From positions 62,001 to 126,000 of the forward strand of contig NZ_JOPJ01000050.1 in NCBI RefSeq assembly GCF_002153655.1: a stretch of 64,000 nucleotides of DNA, written 5' to 3'. Each line of letters begins with the position of its first letter. Position 1 is the stretch's first letter. Positions 25,501-35,407 of this stretch are shown one piece after another. This DNA is from Acetobacter okinawensis (lineage in GTDB: Bacteria > Pseudomonadota > Alphaproteobacteria > Acetobacterales > Acetobacteraceae). The notes beneath the pieces are model-generated. The model was not told the origin of the DNA and did not search any database. It saw only the letters and a program-made list of their open reading frames with translations. The translations under genes were made by a program, and so were the position numbers.

Positions 25501-25637
25501 ATATTTGCCTTTTACGGAAATCATTGTAATCTCATGTGCAGGTTATAAAAAAAGCGGTAAAATATGGATTATTTTTTACCCATATGTTTGAATTGCTGAA
25601 ATTTACAAAAATCAGAACATCAGGGAGAAGACGTTAT

Positions 25638-26222
25638 ATGTCCTTAACCGCACATTCCGTTGCTGTGTTTTGTGGCTCCCGCATGGGGGATAAACCTGTT
25701 TACCATCAGGTGGCCGAAGAGGTCGGTAAAACATTGGCTGAAAAGAAAATCCGCCTGATTTACGGTGGAGGCGCCAATGGGCTGATGGGGGTTGTTGCAG
25801 ACTCCGTTATCAAATCCGGTGGGGTCGTTACGGGGGTTATTCCTGAATTTTTAAAAACGCGTGAACGTATGCACGATCAGGTGTCCGAACTGATTGTTAC
25901 GGATTCCATGCATGTGCGTAAGCAGATCATGTTTGCAAGGGCCGATGCATTCTGGATTCTTCCCGGTGGATTTGGCACTTTTGATGAGACAATGGAAATC
26001 CTGACGTGGAAGCAGCTTGGCCAGCACAAAAAACCTATTCTGGTGATTAACGTGGATGGCTGGGCAGATGCCATGATTGCCATGTTGGATGTGGCTGTCA
26101 GTCAGGGGTTTGCCTCTGCCGAGGCACGGGCCCTTATCCGGGTTGTCCCCGATGTTCTGGCGGCTCTGGAGTGCTCCATACTGGCCGATCAGGTGAATGA
26201 TCTGCCGGTGTCTGCCCTGTAG
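25638..26222 (+). CDS. LOG-family protein (TIGR00730-like)
   Basis: The 194-aa protein has the LOG fold motifs VAVFCGSRMGD, LIYGGGANGLMGVVAD and the hallmark LPGGFGTFDETMEILTWKQLG. The family includes cytokinin-releasing phosphoribohydrolases acting on nucleoside 5'-monophosphates and Rossmann-fold proteins of unknown role. I start at 25638 because GGGAGAAG precedes it and the conserved region begins there; an upstream frame to 25536 looks non-coding. Confidence 0.88.
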   Translation: MSLTAHSVAVFCGSRMGDKPVYHQVAEEVGKTLAEKKIRLIYGGGANGLMGVVADSVIKSGGVVTGVIPEFLKTRERMHDQVSELIVTDSMHVRKQIMFARADAFWILPGGFGTFDETMEILTWKQLGQHKKPILVINVDGWADAMIAMLDVAVSQGFASAEARALIRVVPDVLAALECSILADQVNDLPVSAL

Positions 26223-26292
26223 GGAAAAGGGACTTATGCATTTCCTCTCTTGCTTATATGACGAGAGAGATGTATAGCGCATTCAGCCATTA

Positions 26293-26369
26293 CGGAGTGT
26301 AGCTCAGCCTGGTAGAGCACTGTGTTCGGGACGCAGGGGCCGGAGGTTCGAATCCTCTCACTCCGACCA
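26293..26369 (+). tRNA. tRNA-Pro (anticodon CGG)
   Basis: A 77-nt cloverleaf with encoded CCA; CGGAGTG acceptor pairs with CACTCCG, and the anticodon loop TTCGGGA gives CGG. Confidence 0.95.
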
Positions 26370-26403
26370 TGGCTTTTTTTCCTGATTATTTAAAATAATG
26401 CCC

Positions 26404-26430
26404 GCAGTGTTTATTCTCAATGAACACTGC
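26404..26430. terminator. Hairpin downstream of tRNA-Pro
   Basis: GCAGTGTT at 26404-26411 is the perfect complement of AACACTGC at 26423-26430. It is 34 bp after the tRNA and lacks a clear T-tract, so its role as terminator is uncertain. Confidence 0.35.
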
Positions 26431-26534
26431 ATGGTCCAGCAACCAGATAATTCTGGTCCGCATTGCGGCTGCCATAAGAGCCTTTGGCTGTTACTCAGCC
26501 AACTCTATGCTTTAGCCTCATACCCAGAGACGAA

Positions 26535-26573
26535 TAAAAAAAACCCTCACGTCCATTAAAGGCGCGTGAGGGG
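26535..26573 (-). terminator. Rho-independent terminator of the membrane protein gene
   Basis: On the minus strand CCCTCACG/CGTGAGGG form an 8-bp stem followed by a run of T residues, about 30 bp after the stop of the gene ending at 26605. Confidence 0.75.
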
Positions 26574-26604
26574 TATTGGTAAAATGATACCGCGCTTTTA
26601 ACGC

Positions 26605-27051
26605 TCAGGCTTGTTTGGCAACCGTATGATACGGGGTATCCATTGCGGTATTGGCGGCAAAAAGACCTGCGTGTGCGTCATGCACCTGCCCGACCAGAAG
26701 ACTTTCCCAACGCCGCATATCGGCCTGTCGGTCTTTTTGGATACCCTGATTGAGTTCCTCAAACTGCAAGGCGGCAAACGTGCCCAGAACAATGCTGGAA
26801 ATAAAAGCCGCACTGGCAACCAGCCCGGGGAGCGACAGGGCATAGTCCGACCATTGCTCGGATTCAGGCAGGGACTGCCACAGAAAACGGGAGAGGGCGG
26901 AATTGTCGGTAAAATCCTGCCAATGCACGGCGAGCCCTGCATGGAAGACCGAAAATTTGAGTCCGCACGTCACAAAAATAAAAGTGGAGCAGATCGCAAG
27001 GCTCAGGGCTGCGAGCCAGAGAGAGACAAATGTTGCTTTTTTCCATGCCAT
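26605..27051 (-). CDS. Unknown membrane protein with two transmembrane helices
   Basis: The 148-aa protein has a hydrophobic segment at about 9-33 (FVSLWLAALSLAICSTFIFV...) and a second at about 73-95 (LSLPGLVASAAFISSIVLGTF), separated by a probably periplasmic loop. The C-terminal part is hydrophilic. No family recognised. It is a single-gene unit with its own terminator. Confidence 0.6.
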   Translation of the reverse strand: MAWKKATFVSLWLAALSLAICSTFIFVTCGLKFSVFHAGLAVHWQDFTDNSALSRFLWQSLPESEQWSDYALSLPGLVASAAFISSIVLGTFAALQFEELNQGIQKDRQADMRRWESLLVGQVHDAHAGLFAANTAMDTPYHTVAKQA

Positions 27052-27307
27052 GTGTCCGGCCTCCTAATTTTGGGCTTGTTAGGGGGCAAAAGCGGAACGG
27101 TGTGGTGGGTGCACCTCGCTTTCTCCATTGTTTAAATGGTATATCAGGTATTCACAATATGCAAGGTAAATCGTGCAAACCCAGCCGCCTTGCGGCACTG
27201 GATAAAGTGATCCAGTCCATGCTGGACAGCGCGGCCCAGCATACCCATTTTTAGACCATGATTTTCCTGTCTGCTAACCAACAGGCAAGAGCGAGGACCT
27301 TAAGATA

Positions 27308-27937
27308 ATGCAGACAAGCCAGATAAAAAAAGCTGTGTGGGCCATGTTGTTGGCTGCTGGCACAACGCTTTCTTTTCATCCTGCTCATGCCCAGCATGGT
27401 GGCGGTCATTTTGGCGGTGGCCCGTGGGGTGGTGGTCACTTTGGAGGCCCCGGTGGAGGCTGGCATGGTGGCGGCCCCGGCGGTTGGGGTGGTGGCCACT
27501 GGGGCTGGGGAGGTGGTTATGGCTGGGGCTACCCGTATGCTTATGGGGGTTACGGCGGCTATGGCGGGTGGGGACCGTATTGGGGGAATTCCTACTGGAA
27601 TCCCTATTGGGCCGGTTGGGGCTGGGGGTGGTCCATGCCTTATGCCTATGGCGGCGTGACATACGCACAAAGCTATTCCGGGTCGTATCCGCCGCAGTAT
27701 ACTTCGGCCCCACCGCCACCCCCTGTGCCCGAGGGGCCTGCAGCACAGCAGGGGGAAGGGCAGAGCAATTACGCCCCGCCATCCTATTACGCCAGCCCGA
27801 ATTATGGGCAATATCCGGCCACATCGTATGAGGAACCACCACCGCAGACGATGCAGGGAAGCGATGGAACCGCGATGTTTAATTGTAAAACAGGCTATTT
27901 TTACAATAACCTGACGCAAAACTGCGATAAACGATAA
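27308..27937 (+). CDS. Exported Gly/Trp/His-rich protein
   Basis: The 209-aa protein has a signal peptide (residues 1-28, cleavage after AHA), then a low-complexity region (about 29-105) made of Gly with regularly placed Trp, His and Tyr (GGGHFGGGPWGGGHFGG...), then a Pro/Gln/Tyr-rich part and a small C-terminal segment with two Cys (FNCKTGYFYNNLTQNCDKR), probably disulfide-bonded. It is likely periplasmic or surface exposed. The function is unknown. Confidence 0.7.
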   Translation: MQTSQIKKAVWAMLLAAGTTLSFHPAHAQHGGGHFGGGPWGGGHFGGPGGGWHGGGPGGWGGGHWGWGGGYGWGYPYAYGGYGGYGGWGPYWGNSYWNPYWAGWGWGWSMPYAYGGVTYAQSYSGSYPPQYTSAPPPPPVPEGPAAQQGEGQSNYAPPSYYASPNYGQYPATSYEEPPPQTMQGSDGTAMFNCKTGYFYNNLTQNCDKR

Positions 27938-27973
27938 CGGACAGGCGCTGGCGACTGATCGTAAAGAGTTGTG

Positions 27974-28450
27974 TCAGCGCTCCTGTGGCTGTTGTGGGGA
28001 AAGCTGCACACCTTCGAGCTCAAGCAGCCATATTTTATCGTCCACGCCGCCATCGCCGGAATAGCCCCCTATGCCGTTGCGGGCGAGCACACGGTGGCAG
28101 GGGATAAGAATGGGAATGGGGTTACGCCCCACAGCCTGCCCTACGGACTGGGGGCTCCCGCCCACTTTTTGTGCCAGTTCGCCGTATGTGGTGGTTGTCC
28201 CTGTGGGAATGCCTTGTAAAAAGGCCCATATCTTTTTCTGGTAAGCTGTACCATAAGGTTCCAGCGGAAAAGGGAATGCGCCTTGCGCGGTCGGGTCATC
28301 AAACCACTGGTCCAGCCAGTCACGCGCCTGCGTGAGCAGGGGTGTTTCGGTCTGGTCCCGCCCCCAGCCCCAATCGAGAGAAATAATTTTTCCATCCTCT
28401 TCAGACAGGGTAAGCGGTCCTAGAGGAGAGTGCAGGGAAAGCTGGGGCAT
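27974..28450 (-). CDS. ogt: Methylated-DNA-protein cysteine methyltransferase
   Basis: The 158-aa protein repairs O6-alkylguanine by transferring the alkyl group to its own cysteine. Signatures are IPTGTTTTYGELAQKVGGSPQSVGQAVGRNPIPILIPCHRVL with the PCHRV acceptor cysteine, followed by GIGGYSGDGGVDDKIWLLELEG. I start at 28450 (MPQLSLHSPLG); the longer frame to 28507 has no family support. Confidence 0.93.
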   Translation of the reverse strand: MPQLSLHSPLGPLTLSEEDGKIISLDWGWGRDQTETPLLTQARDWLDQWFDDPTAQGAFPFPLEPYGTAYQKKIWAFLQGIPTGTTTTYGELAQKVGGSPQSVGQAVGRNPIPILIPCHRVLARNGIGGYSGDGGVDDKIWLLELEGVQLSPQQPQER

Positions 28451-28629
28451 GTTGTCCACTTTCAGGAGGTAGGGCAGCCGGTCGGCACGGAACAGGCGGG
28501 GGAGCACACGTCAGGGAAGAGCGCGTGACCCATATGTCTGCTTTTATCATCTTTTAAATCTACGTTTGCTGACAAAACTGCATTAAAACACTTTGGTGCA
28601 TCACGCAAAACAGTAAGGAACAGACCGCA

Positions 28630-29949
28630 GTGGGGTATCAGGGGGAAGACATTATTTTTGCTCTTTCTACAGGGGTGGAGCGTGCGGCCATTGCTGTGAT
28701 GCGCGTGAGCGGCAAAGGCAGTGCGGACCTGCTGGCAAAACTCTGTGGCCCGCTGCCTCCCCCGCGCAAGGCCGTTTTGCGGCGTGTGTGGCAACAGGCC
28801 GATGTGCAGGATACCTTGCTGGACGAAGCCCTTGTTCTATGGTTCCCCGGGCCCAAAAGCTACACGGGGGAAGACGGGTTTGAACTGCACCTCCACGCTG
28901 GGCCTGCCGTTATTCAGGCTGTTGCCCACGCTCTTGTTCTGGGAGGCGCACGCCCAGCAGAACCGGGCGAGTTTACGCGCAGGGCCTTTACCAACAACCG
29001 GATGGATCTGGTCGAGGCCGAAGGGGTGGCAGACCTTGTGGCGGCCGAAACCGAAAGCCAGCGTAAGCAGGCTCTGGCGCAGGCAGATGGTGCATTAAGC
29101 CGCGTTTATGCGGGGTGGGCCGAGCAGCTTAAAAAACTTCTGGCATTCCAGGAAGCGTTGATCGACTTCCCGGATGAGGATATTCCCCCCGAAGTGGAGG
29201 CCGAAATCCGCGCGGGTATTGCCCAGCTTGTGGAGCAGATGCAACGCCATATTCAGGATGGCAAGCGGGGGGAACGTATCCGCCGGGGTGTGGTTTTTGC
29301 CATTGCTGGCCCCCCCAATGCGGGCAAATCCAGCCTGTTAAACTGGCTGGCCGAACGTGATGCCGCCATTGTTTCCCCCATTGCGGGGACAACGCGGGAT
29401 GCGCTGGAGATTGTAGGGAGTCTGGCCGGGATCAAGGTCACATTCGTAGATACGGCCGGCCTGCGTGACACCGAGGATGCGATTGAGGCCGAGGGGGTAA
29501 AGCGCGCATTGTTTCACGTGAAACAGGCAGACTGTGTGGTGCAGATGTTTGCCGCAACGCAGGTGCCGCAAAGTGTTTTCCCCGGTGCTCTTCTGGTCGG
29601 GAACAAGCTTGACTTGGCCTCTCTTCCAGCCGAGGTAGAGGGGGTGGCGGTTATTCCGGTCAGCCTGAAAAACTCTCAGGGGCTGGATGCACTGCGCCAG
29701 ATTCTGGAGCACAAGGTGCAGGCACTCACGGCGTCTTCTACCGGCATGCCGTTGCTGACCCGTGCGCGCCATAGTGCCGGCGTGCAGGATGCGTGCAACA
29801 GCCTGCAAAGAGCGCTTGAGCAGGACTGGCCGGAAGTGCGGGGTGAGGAGCTGCGGCTGGCCATGCGGGCCTTGGGGCGCTTGACCGGGCACGTCGGGGT
29901 GGAAGAACTGCTGGACGCTATTTTCGGGCAGTTCTGTATTGGTAAATAA
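28630..29949 (+). CDS. mnmE: tRNA-modifying GTPase MnmE
   Basis: The 439-aa protein has the N-terminal folate-binding domain (DIIFALSTGVERAAIAVMRVSG), a G domain with GPPNAGKSSLLNWL near residue 226, DTAG and NKLD, and the C-terminal tetrapeptide CIGK that carries the essential cysteine. With MnmG it installs the 5-carboxymethylaminomethyl group on wobble uridines. Translation starts with GTG. A perfect parS palindrome lies inside the gene at 29510-29525. Confidence 0.97.
   Translation: MGYQGEDIIFALSTGVERAAIAVMRVSGKGSADLLAKLCGPLPPPRKAVLRRVWQQADVQDTLLDEALVLWFPGPKSYTGEDGFELHLHAGPAVIQAVAHALVLGGARPAEPGEFTRRAFTNNRMDLVEAEGVADLVAAETESQRKQALAQADGALSRVYAGWAEQLKKLLAFQEALIDFPDEDIPPEVEAEIRAGIAQLVEQMQRHIQDGKRGERIRRGVVFAIAGPPNAGKSSLLNWLAERDAAIVSPIAGTTRDALEIVGSLAGIKVTFVDTAGLRDTEDAIEAEGVKRALFHVKQADCVVQMFAATQVPQSVFPGALLVGNKLDLASLPAEVEGVAVIPVSLKNSQGLDALRQILEHKVQALTASSTGMPLLTRARHSAGVQDACNSLQRALEQDWPEVRGEELRLAMRALGRLTGHVGVEELLDAIFGQFCIGK
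29510..29525. promoter_or_regulatory. parS centromere site within mnmE
   Basis: The perfect 16-bp palindrome TGTTTCACGTGAAACA is identical to the canonical bacterial parS sequence bound by ParB. The parAB genes are 3 kb downstream. Confidence 0.9.
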
Positions 29950-29967
29950 AGGTGTGATGCAGGGTTT

Positions 29968-31854
29968 ATGGGTATGACGGTGTCTTATAATGTGATTGTC
30001 GTTGGCGGTGGCCATGCGGGGTGCGAGGCCGCCGCCGCCGCCGCGCGCTGCGGTGCCAGAACGCTCCTGCTCACACATAATAAAAAGACGGTTGGCGCCA
30101 TGTCCTGCAACCCGGCCATTGGTGGTATTGGCAAGGGGCATCTGGTGCGTGAGATCGATGCGCTGGATGGGCTTATGGGCCGTGCGGCAGATCAGGCGGG
30201 CATTCACTTCAAACTGCTCAACCGCTCCAAGGGGCCAGCGGTGCAGGGGCCACGCGCACAGGCAGACCGCATGTTATACCGGCAGGCCATTCAGGACCTG
30301 CTGGCCCAGACGCCGGGGCTGGATATTGTGGAGGGGGCCGTTGCCGACCTGCTGTGCCAGAGCAATGGGCAGGTCAGTGGCGTCGTCTGCGAGGATGGCA
30401 GGCAATGGCAGGCCGGGGCTGTTGTGCTGACAACCGGCACATTCCTTGATGGGGTCATCCATATTGGCCACACGTCAAAACCGGCCGGACGTATTGGGGA
30501 GCAGCCCGCTATTGCACTGGCGCAACGCCTGCGCAGCATGGCCCTGCGCATGGGGCGGCTCAAAACCGGGACACCGGCCCGGCTTGAGCGCAAGAGCATA
30601 AACTGGAGCGCTTTGGCGGAGGACAGGGGGGACGTTGTGCCTGAACCCTTCAGCCGCATGACGCAGGCCATTACCAACCCGCAGATGGTCTGTGGTATCA
30701 CCGCGACCACACCGGCAACGCACGACATTATCCGCGAGCACCTGCATCTTTCGGCCGTGTATGGGGGAGGTATTTCCGGTCGGGGGCCGCGCTATTGCCC
30801 CTCCATCGAAGACAAGGTCGTGCGGTTTGCAGATAAAACCAGCCACCAGATTTTTCTGGAACCCGAGGCGCTACCCGAGCATGAAGGCGGGCATCTGGTG
30901 TACCCCAATGGTATTTCCACCAGCCTGCCCGCTCATGTGCAGGACGCCATGATCCGCTCTATCCCCGGTCTCGAACATGCAGTGATCGCGCAGTATGGTT
31001 ATGCTGTGGAGTACGATTATGTTGACCCGCGGGAGCTGACAACCGGGTTGGAACTGCGCCAGTGCCCCGGCCTGTTCCTTGCCGGGCAGATTAACGGGAC
31101 AACAGGGTATGAGGAGGCCGGAGCACAGGGCCTGCTGGCCGGGGTCAATGCTGCCCGACGCGCTGGTGGATTACCCTCTGTGAGTCTGGACCGGGGTAAA
31201 GCGTATATTGGTGTCATGGTGGATGACCTGACAACGCAGGGCGTGAGCGAGCCGTACCGCATGTTCACATCGCGCGCGGAATACAGGCTGACTCTACGGG
31301 CCGATAATGCCGACATGCGCCTGACCCGGCTGGGTGTGGAATGGGGGTGTGTTGGAGCACCTCGTCAGGCCATTTTTGAGCGGGATCTGGCAGAAATTGA
31401 TGCCGCAACCGAGCGTGCTGGAGCAGAGGGCTGGCAGCCACAGCAGCTTGCCAGTATGGGGATGAAGGTTGCCCAGGATGGCAGGCGGCGGACGTTGCTG
31501 GAGGTTCTGGGCTATGGTGCAGATAAGAGCGTTGTAGAGCAGGTGGCGCCATGGTTTCTGGCCGTGCCGGAGCGTGTGCGGCAGTATGTGACCACGCAGG
31601 CCCGTTATAGTGGCTACCTGACCCGACAGAACAGGGAAATCAAGCAGCTTGAAGCCGAGACGGAAATCCGCTTCCCCGCAAAAATGGATTTTGCCAGCAT
31701 AGGTGGGCTCAGCGCGGAAATGAGGGAGAGGCTGGAACAGGCTCAGCCGGAAAGCTTTAGTGCAGCACAGAGAATTCCCGGAATAACGCCTTCTGCTCTC
31801 ATGACTCTGCTGGCGTATTTGCGCAAAGGTCAGGAGCGTGTCCATGCTGATTGA
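29968..31854 (+). CDS. mnmG: tRNA uridine modification enzyme MnmG (GidA)
   Basis: The 628-aa FAD enzyme partners MnmE. It shows the dinucleotide motif [19 protein letters not shown] near residue 8, [22 protein letters not shown], and [20 protein letters not shown] residues (here [19 protein letters not shown]). Length is normal for the family. It follows mnmE by 18 bp and its end overlaps rsmG. Confidence 0.97.
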   Translation: MGMTVSYNVIVVGGGHAGCEAAAAAARCGARTLLLTHNKKTVGAMSCNPAIGGIGKGHLVREIDALDGLMGRAADQAGIHFKLLNRSKGPAVQGPRAQADRMLYRQAIQDLLAQTPGLDIVEGAVADLLCQSNGQVSGVVCEDGRQWQAGAVVLTTGTFLDGVIHIGHTSKPAGRIGEQPAIALAQRLRSMALRMGRLKTGTPARLERKSINWSALAEDRGDVVPEPFSRMTQAITNPQMVCGITATTPATHDIIREHLHLSAVYGGGISGRGPRYCPSIEDKVVRFADKTSHQIFLEPEALPEHEGGHLVYPNGISTSLPAHVQDAMIRSIPGLEHAVIAQYGYAVEYDYVDPRELTTGLELRQCPGLFLAGQINGTTGYEEAGAQGLLAGVNAARRAGGLPSVSLDRGKAYIGVMVDDLTTQGVSEPYRMFTSRAEYRLTLRADNADMRLTRLGVEWGCVGAPRQAIFERDLAEIDAATERAGAEGWQPQQLASMGMKVAQDGRRRTLLEVLGYGADKSVVEQVAPWFLAVPERVRQYVTTQARYSGYLTRQNREIKQLEAETEIRFPAKMDFASIGGLSAEMRERLEQAQPESFSAAQRIPGITPSALMTLLAYLRKGQERVHAD

Positions 31855-32440
31855 AAGTGATCATGTTTCACGTGAAACAGAAGAGCGCCTGCAGGCCTAT
31901 ATGGCCCTGCTCCGCAAATGGAACGAGCGGATCAATCTGGTCTCCCCCAAAGATATGGATAACCTGTGGGAGAGGCACATTCTGGATAGTCTACAGCTTG
32001 TACCTTTGATAAAAGGGCGCAGGCAATTTGTTGATATGGGGTCGGGTGGTGGTTTTCCCGGTATTGTTGTCGGGATTGCCGCAGATATTCCGGGTGTGCT
32101 GATCGAATCTGATCAGCGTAAATCCGCGTTTCTGCGCGAAGCGGCCAGAGTAACCGGGGCGCGTCTGAGTGTTCTGCCCTGCAGGCTGGACCGTGCAGAG
32201 GTGGCGCCCGCGCCGGTTGTTACCGCCAGAGCGCTCGCCCCATTGGAGAAGTTGCTGGAATGGGCGCGTCCCTTGCTGGAGCCTGACGGTGTTGGCCTGT
32301 TTTTAAAAGGACGGCAGGCCGAGCAGGAAATTGAGGAAGCCGCACGGACATGGCGGTTTGATGTCCGGTCATGGCCAAGCAAAACAAGCCCTGATGGTGT
32401 TATTCTGGAAGTGAGTAATTTTAATCGTGCAGAAGGCTAA
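31844..32440 (+). CDS. rsmG: 16S rRNA (guanine527-N7) methyltransferase RsmG (GidB)
   Basis: The 198-aa protein has the family start [32 protein letters not shown] and the SAM-binding motif [17 protein letters not shown] near residues 62-78. I start at the ATG at 31844, which has AGGAG seven bases upstream; a GTG at 31838 is possible. It overlaps the mnmG end and the parA start. A second perfect parS lies at 31864-31879 and encodes the HVSRET residues. Confidence 0.96.
   Translation: MLIESDHVSRETEERLQAYMALLRKWNERINLVSPKDMDNLWERHILDSLQLVPLIKGRRQFVDMGSGGGFPGIVVGIAADIPGVLIESDQRKSAFLREAARVTGARLSVLPCRLDRAEVAPAPVVTARALAPLEKLLEWARPLLEPDGVGLFLKGRQAEQEIEEAARTWRFDVRSWPSKTSPDGVILEVSNFNRAEG
31864..31879. 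promoter_or_regulatory. parS centromere site within rsmG
   Basis: A perfect TGTTTCACGTGAAACA palindrome in the 5' end of rsmG, a location where many bacteria also carry parS. Confidence 0.9.
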
Positions 32441-33218
32441 CAAAAACAGCAAAAGCTGCTGCATCCTTGCAGTAGCAAACCAGAAGGGTGGGGTCGGCAA
32501 AACAACGACCGCCATTAATCTGGCCGCAGCTCTGGCAGCCGATGGCGCTCGTGTTGTGCTGCTGGACCTGGACCCGCAGGGCAATGCCTCTACCGGGGTG
32601 GGTGTCAGCTACGATGCCAGAAAGGGCGGAGCGTATACGCTGCTCATGCACGAAAAATCCGCACAGGACCTGCTGCAACCCACCGAGATCGACAACCTGT
32701 CCGTTATTGCAGCCAATACGGAGCTGGTAGGGGCTGAAATTGAACTGGTGGAAACGCAGGGGCGCGAGTACAGGCTGCGCGAGGCGCTGGAGCCACTGGC
32801 CGGGCAGACGGACTACATCATCATCGACTGCCCTCCCAGCCTTGGCCTGCTGACCCTGAACGCGCTGGTGGCGGCACATGGTGTTCTGGCCCCATTGCAG
32901 TGCGAGTTCTTTGCGCTTGAAGGGCTGGGGCATCTGGTCAAAACAATTGGTCATGTGACCAAGGATATGAACCCCACCCTAAAGGTGGCTGGTATTGTGC
33001 TGACCATGTATGACAAGCGCAACAATCTGTCCGAACTGGTTGCGGCAGATGCCCGCAGTTTTTTTGGTGATGATGTGCTTGAAACCATTATTCCCCGTAA
33101 TATTCGTATTTCCGAGGCACAAAGCCATGGTTTGCCGGTCATGACATATGACCCCCGTGCAACCGGGGCGACTGCCTACCAGGCGCTTGCCGCCGAAATT
33201 ATGAGGAGAACGGCATGA
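32427..33218 (+). CDS. parA: Chromosome partitioning ATPase ParA
   Basis: The 263-aa protein has the deviant Walker A motif [21 protein letters not shown] (about 17-37), [11 protein letters not shown] and [19 protein letters not shown]. With ParB it moves the origin region after replication. The start is a GTG overlapping the end of rsmG by 14 bp; the ribosome-binding site is weak. Confidence 0.96.
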   Translation: MQKANKNSKSCCILAVANQKGGVGKTTTAINLAAALAADGARVVLLDLDPQGNASTGVGVSYDARKGGAYTLLMHEKSAQDLLQPTEIDNLSVIAANTELVGAEIELVETQGREYRLREALEPLAGQTDYIIIDCPPSLGLLTLNALVAAHGVLAPLQCEFFALEGLGHLVKTIGHVTKDMNPTLKVAGIVLTMYDKRNNLSELVAADARSFFGDDVLETIIPRNIRISEAQSHGLPVMTYDPRATGATAYQALAAEIMRRTA

Positions 33219-34126
33219 GCGCGCCACCACGGAGCAAACCCGCAGCCCGCCCCAAACTGGGGCGGGGGCTTGCCGCATTGCTGGGCGAACCCGCAGGGGC
33301 ATCCCCCAGTGGGCAAAGCGGCAAATCTGAACAAAAAGGGGGTGCCGTGAGCGTTCTTCCAGTTGAAGCGCTGGTCGCCGGGCCATTCCAGCCAAGGCAG
33401 GATATGGAACCTGCTGCTCTGGAGGAACTGGCAGCATCCATCCGTGAACGCGGCATATTGCAGCCCATTCTGGTACGCCCGGACCCGGATAAAAAGGGTC
33501 AGTACCAGATTGTTGCAGGCGAGCGGCGGTGGCGCGCAGCACAGCTTGCCCAGTGCCACGAAGTGCCCGTGCATGTGCGTGACCTGAGCGAAGCCGATGC
33601 CATGGCCGCTGCTCTGGTGGAAAACCTCCAGCGCGCAGACCTTAACCCGGTGGAAGAGGCTGAGGGCTTTAATCGCCTGATGGATGATTACAGCCTGACG
33701 CAGGAAGACCTTGCCAAAGCCATTGGCAAATCCCGCCCGCATGTTGCCAACACGCTGCGTCTGCTCAAACTGCCTGCTGGCGTGCTGGGCGCCCTTAAAA
33801 AGGGTGCTCTCTCTGCTGGCCATGCCAGAGCCCTGCTCCCGCACCCCGATGCTGTTGCCGCTGCTGCGGAAGTGATTGCTAAAGGTTTGTCCGTGCGGCA
33901 GACAGAGGCATTGGTGCAAAAAGCACTGGAGCAGCAGGGTAACGCTCCGGTGGTCAAAGAGAAAAAAGCAAGAAATCCGGAAATCGCGGCTCTTGAGCGG
34001 GATTTGGCCAGCAAGCTGGGGCTTAAAGTTGCCGTCAATTTTGATGGGCGCAAAGGCGGCTCGCTGGAAATCCACTATAAAAGCCTTGATCAGTTGGACA
34101 CGGTTCTGGCTTTGTTAAAATCCTGA
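33215..34126 (+). CDS. parB: Chromosome partitioning protein ParB
   Basis: The 303-aa protein has a Lys-rich N-terminus ([14 protein letters not shown]), the CTPase motifs [15 protein letters not shown] and [11 protein letters not shown], then an HTH region ([27 protein letters not shown]) that binds parS, and a C-terminal dimerisation domain. It overlaps parA by 4 bp and is the expected ligand of the parS sites in mnmE and rsmG. Confidence 0.96.
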   Translation: MSAPPRSKPAARPKLGRGLAALLGEPAGASPSGQSGKSEQKGGAVSVLPVEALVAGPFQPRQDMEPAALEELAASIRERGILQPILVRPDPDKKGQYQIVAGERRWRAAQLAQCHEVPVHVRDLSEADAMAAALVENLQRADLNPVEEAEGFNRLMDDYSLTQEDLAKAIGKSRPHVANTLRLLKLPAGVLGALKKGALSAGHARALLPHPDAVAAAAEVIAKGLSVRQTEALVQKALEQQGNAPVVKEKKARNPEIAALERDLASKLGLKVAVNFDGRKGGSLEIHYKSLDQLDTVLALLKS

Positions 34127-34193
34127 ATTTTCAGGCTTGTGCTTGTTTAAAAGGGGTGGTAAAAGACCCCCACTTCAGCCAAACAGGCTGTAA

Positions 34194-34263
<70 letters not shown>

Positions 34264-34269
<6 letters not shown>

Positions 34270-34297
34270 AGCTTTTCCTTAGCTTTTGGTGGTTTTC
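34264..34297 (+). terminator. Possible terminator after tRNA-Lys
   Basis: CCACCAA at the tRNA 3' end can pair with TTGGTGG at 34286-34292, followed by TTTT. The stem uses tRNA bases, so confidence is low. Confidence 0.35.
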
Positions 34298-34526
34298 AGG
34301 CTCCGGTTACATTCTGGCCGGGGTCTATATTTCCTTAAAAAATCTATCTTTCTGTGTTGTTTCCTTGTGGACGCATAATCGTGGCTCTTCTGCTCTATAG
34401 GCGCATGGTGGCATGTTGTGCGTTGCCCTTGTTTGTTCATGATCCGGTTATAGGATGGTGCATTATCCGGGGCAGCCGCAGGCTCGGGGCTGTTCTTCTG
34501 GCAATCAGAGCCCACGAGGTGTGAGC

Positions 34527-34979
34527 ATGCGTTTTTCCCTCCTTTTGCTGTCCGCTCTTGGTCTGGCAACACCTGCACTGGCAGCAGATTTGCCTGTAAC
34601 AGCAGAATTTGCAGCCAAACCGGAATATGCTCCGGCCTACCATGCCATGAGCACACTGCCCGCGTGGGTGTCTGAGCTCAAAGCAACCTCGGTTCCGGTG
34701 GAAAAAACCAGCATTGGTGGCAAGCCCTATCTGCTGGGGCATCTGTGCAAACCCCATGATTGCGCGGCTTATCAGATGGAAGTGCTGTTTACCCCGGATG
34801 GGCATAAGGCGTGGGGGTTGCTGTCCGTTGTGACCAATGGCACCCTGTATCAGATGCCGTTGGGTGAGCCCTCTGCCCCTGTACTGGATGCGCTTCAGTC
34901 CGCGTATAATGTCAACAACCCTGATCGTCCTGACCGTCATGCTGCGCAGACTGGTAAAAAAGGTCCAGCCTCCCCATAA
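34527..34979 (+). CDS. ivy: Ivy-type lysozyme inhibitor (periplasmic)
   Basis: The 150-aa protein has a signal peptide (MRFSLLLLSALGLATPALAA) and the central Ivy motif CKPHDC in a context LLGHLCKPHDCAAYQMEVLF; the loop between these cysteines blocks the lysozyme active site in characterised family members. It should protect peptidoglycan against host or competitor C-type lysozymes. The ATG at 34527 follows GAGGTGTGAG. It precedes a DUF4186 gene by 8 bp. Confidence 0.85.
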   Translation: MRFSLLLLSALGLATPALAADLPVTAEFAAKPEYAPAYHAMSTLPAWVSELKATSVPVEKTSIGGKPYLLGHLCKPHDCAAYQMEVLFTPDGHKAWGLLSVVTNGTLYQMPLGEPSAPVLDALQSAYNVNNPDRPDRHAAQTGKKGPASP

Positions 34980-34987
34980 AGTAAGGC

Positions 34988-35404
34988 ATGACGGGTTTTC
35001 AGGGCGATCTTTTTGCGCGGCAGGTGGCCGCGCCACGGGCTACTGTGCCCGTGGCGTTATGGGACAGGCTGGCCCGCTCTGCATTTAGGCAGCGGTTCCA
35101 CCTGAACGCGCAGGATATGGCATATCTGCTTGAAAAAGGTCTGCCCCTTGTTCTGGAGCACGGGCAGGATTTTATTGCCCGCCGTCTGGCCCCGGCTTCA
35201 CCCCTTAAGGATGGACGGCAGACACCCTGGAAGGGCCACCCCATATTTGTGGCGCAACATGCGACGGGTACATGCTGCCGCTCCTGTCTGGCCAAATGGC
35301 ACGCGCTCCCTTCTGGCCGCCGCCTGAGCGCGGATGAACAGACTTATATCCTTAGCGTGCTGGCACAGTGGCTGGAAAAAGAGATGGCGCGCGCAGCCCG
35401 TTAA
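34988..35404 (+). CDS. DUF4186-family protein
   Basis: The 138-aa protein carries the DUF4186 pattern: IARRLAPASPLKDGRQTPWKGHPIFVAQHATGTCCRSCLAKWHALPSGRRLSADEQTYI. The CCRSC and WH residues suggest metal binding. No function is known for the family. It is probably co-transcribed with ivy and converges with the hydroxylase gene. Confidence 0.85.
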   Translation: MTGFQGDLFARQVAAPRATVPVALWDRLARSAFRQRFHLNAQDMAYLLEKGLPLVLEHGQDFIARRLAPASPLKDGRQTPWKGHPIFVAQHATGTCCRSCLAKWHALPSGRRLSADEQTYILSVLAQWLEKEMARAAR

Positions 35405-35407
35405 GGT

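Noticed and set aside
26404-26430. Considered as evidence of an insertion-sequence end
   Set aside because: Only a single 8-bp hairpin with no transposase or target duplication nearby.
27160-27254. A 31-codon frame before the Gly-rich protein gene
   Set aside because: No ribosome-binding site and too short to judge.
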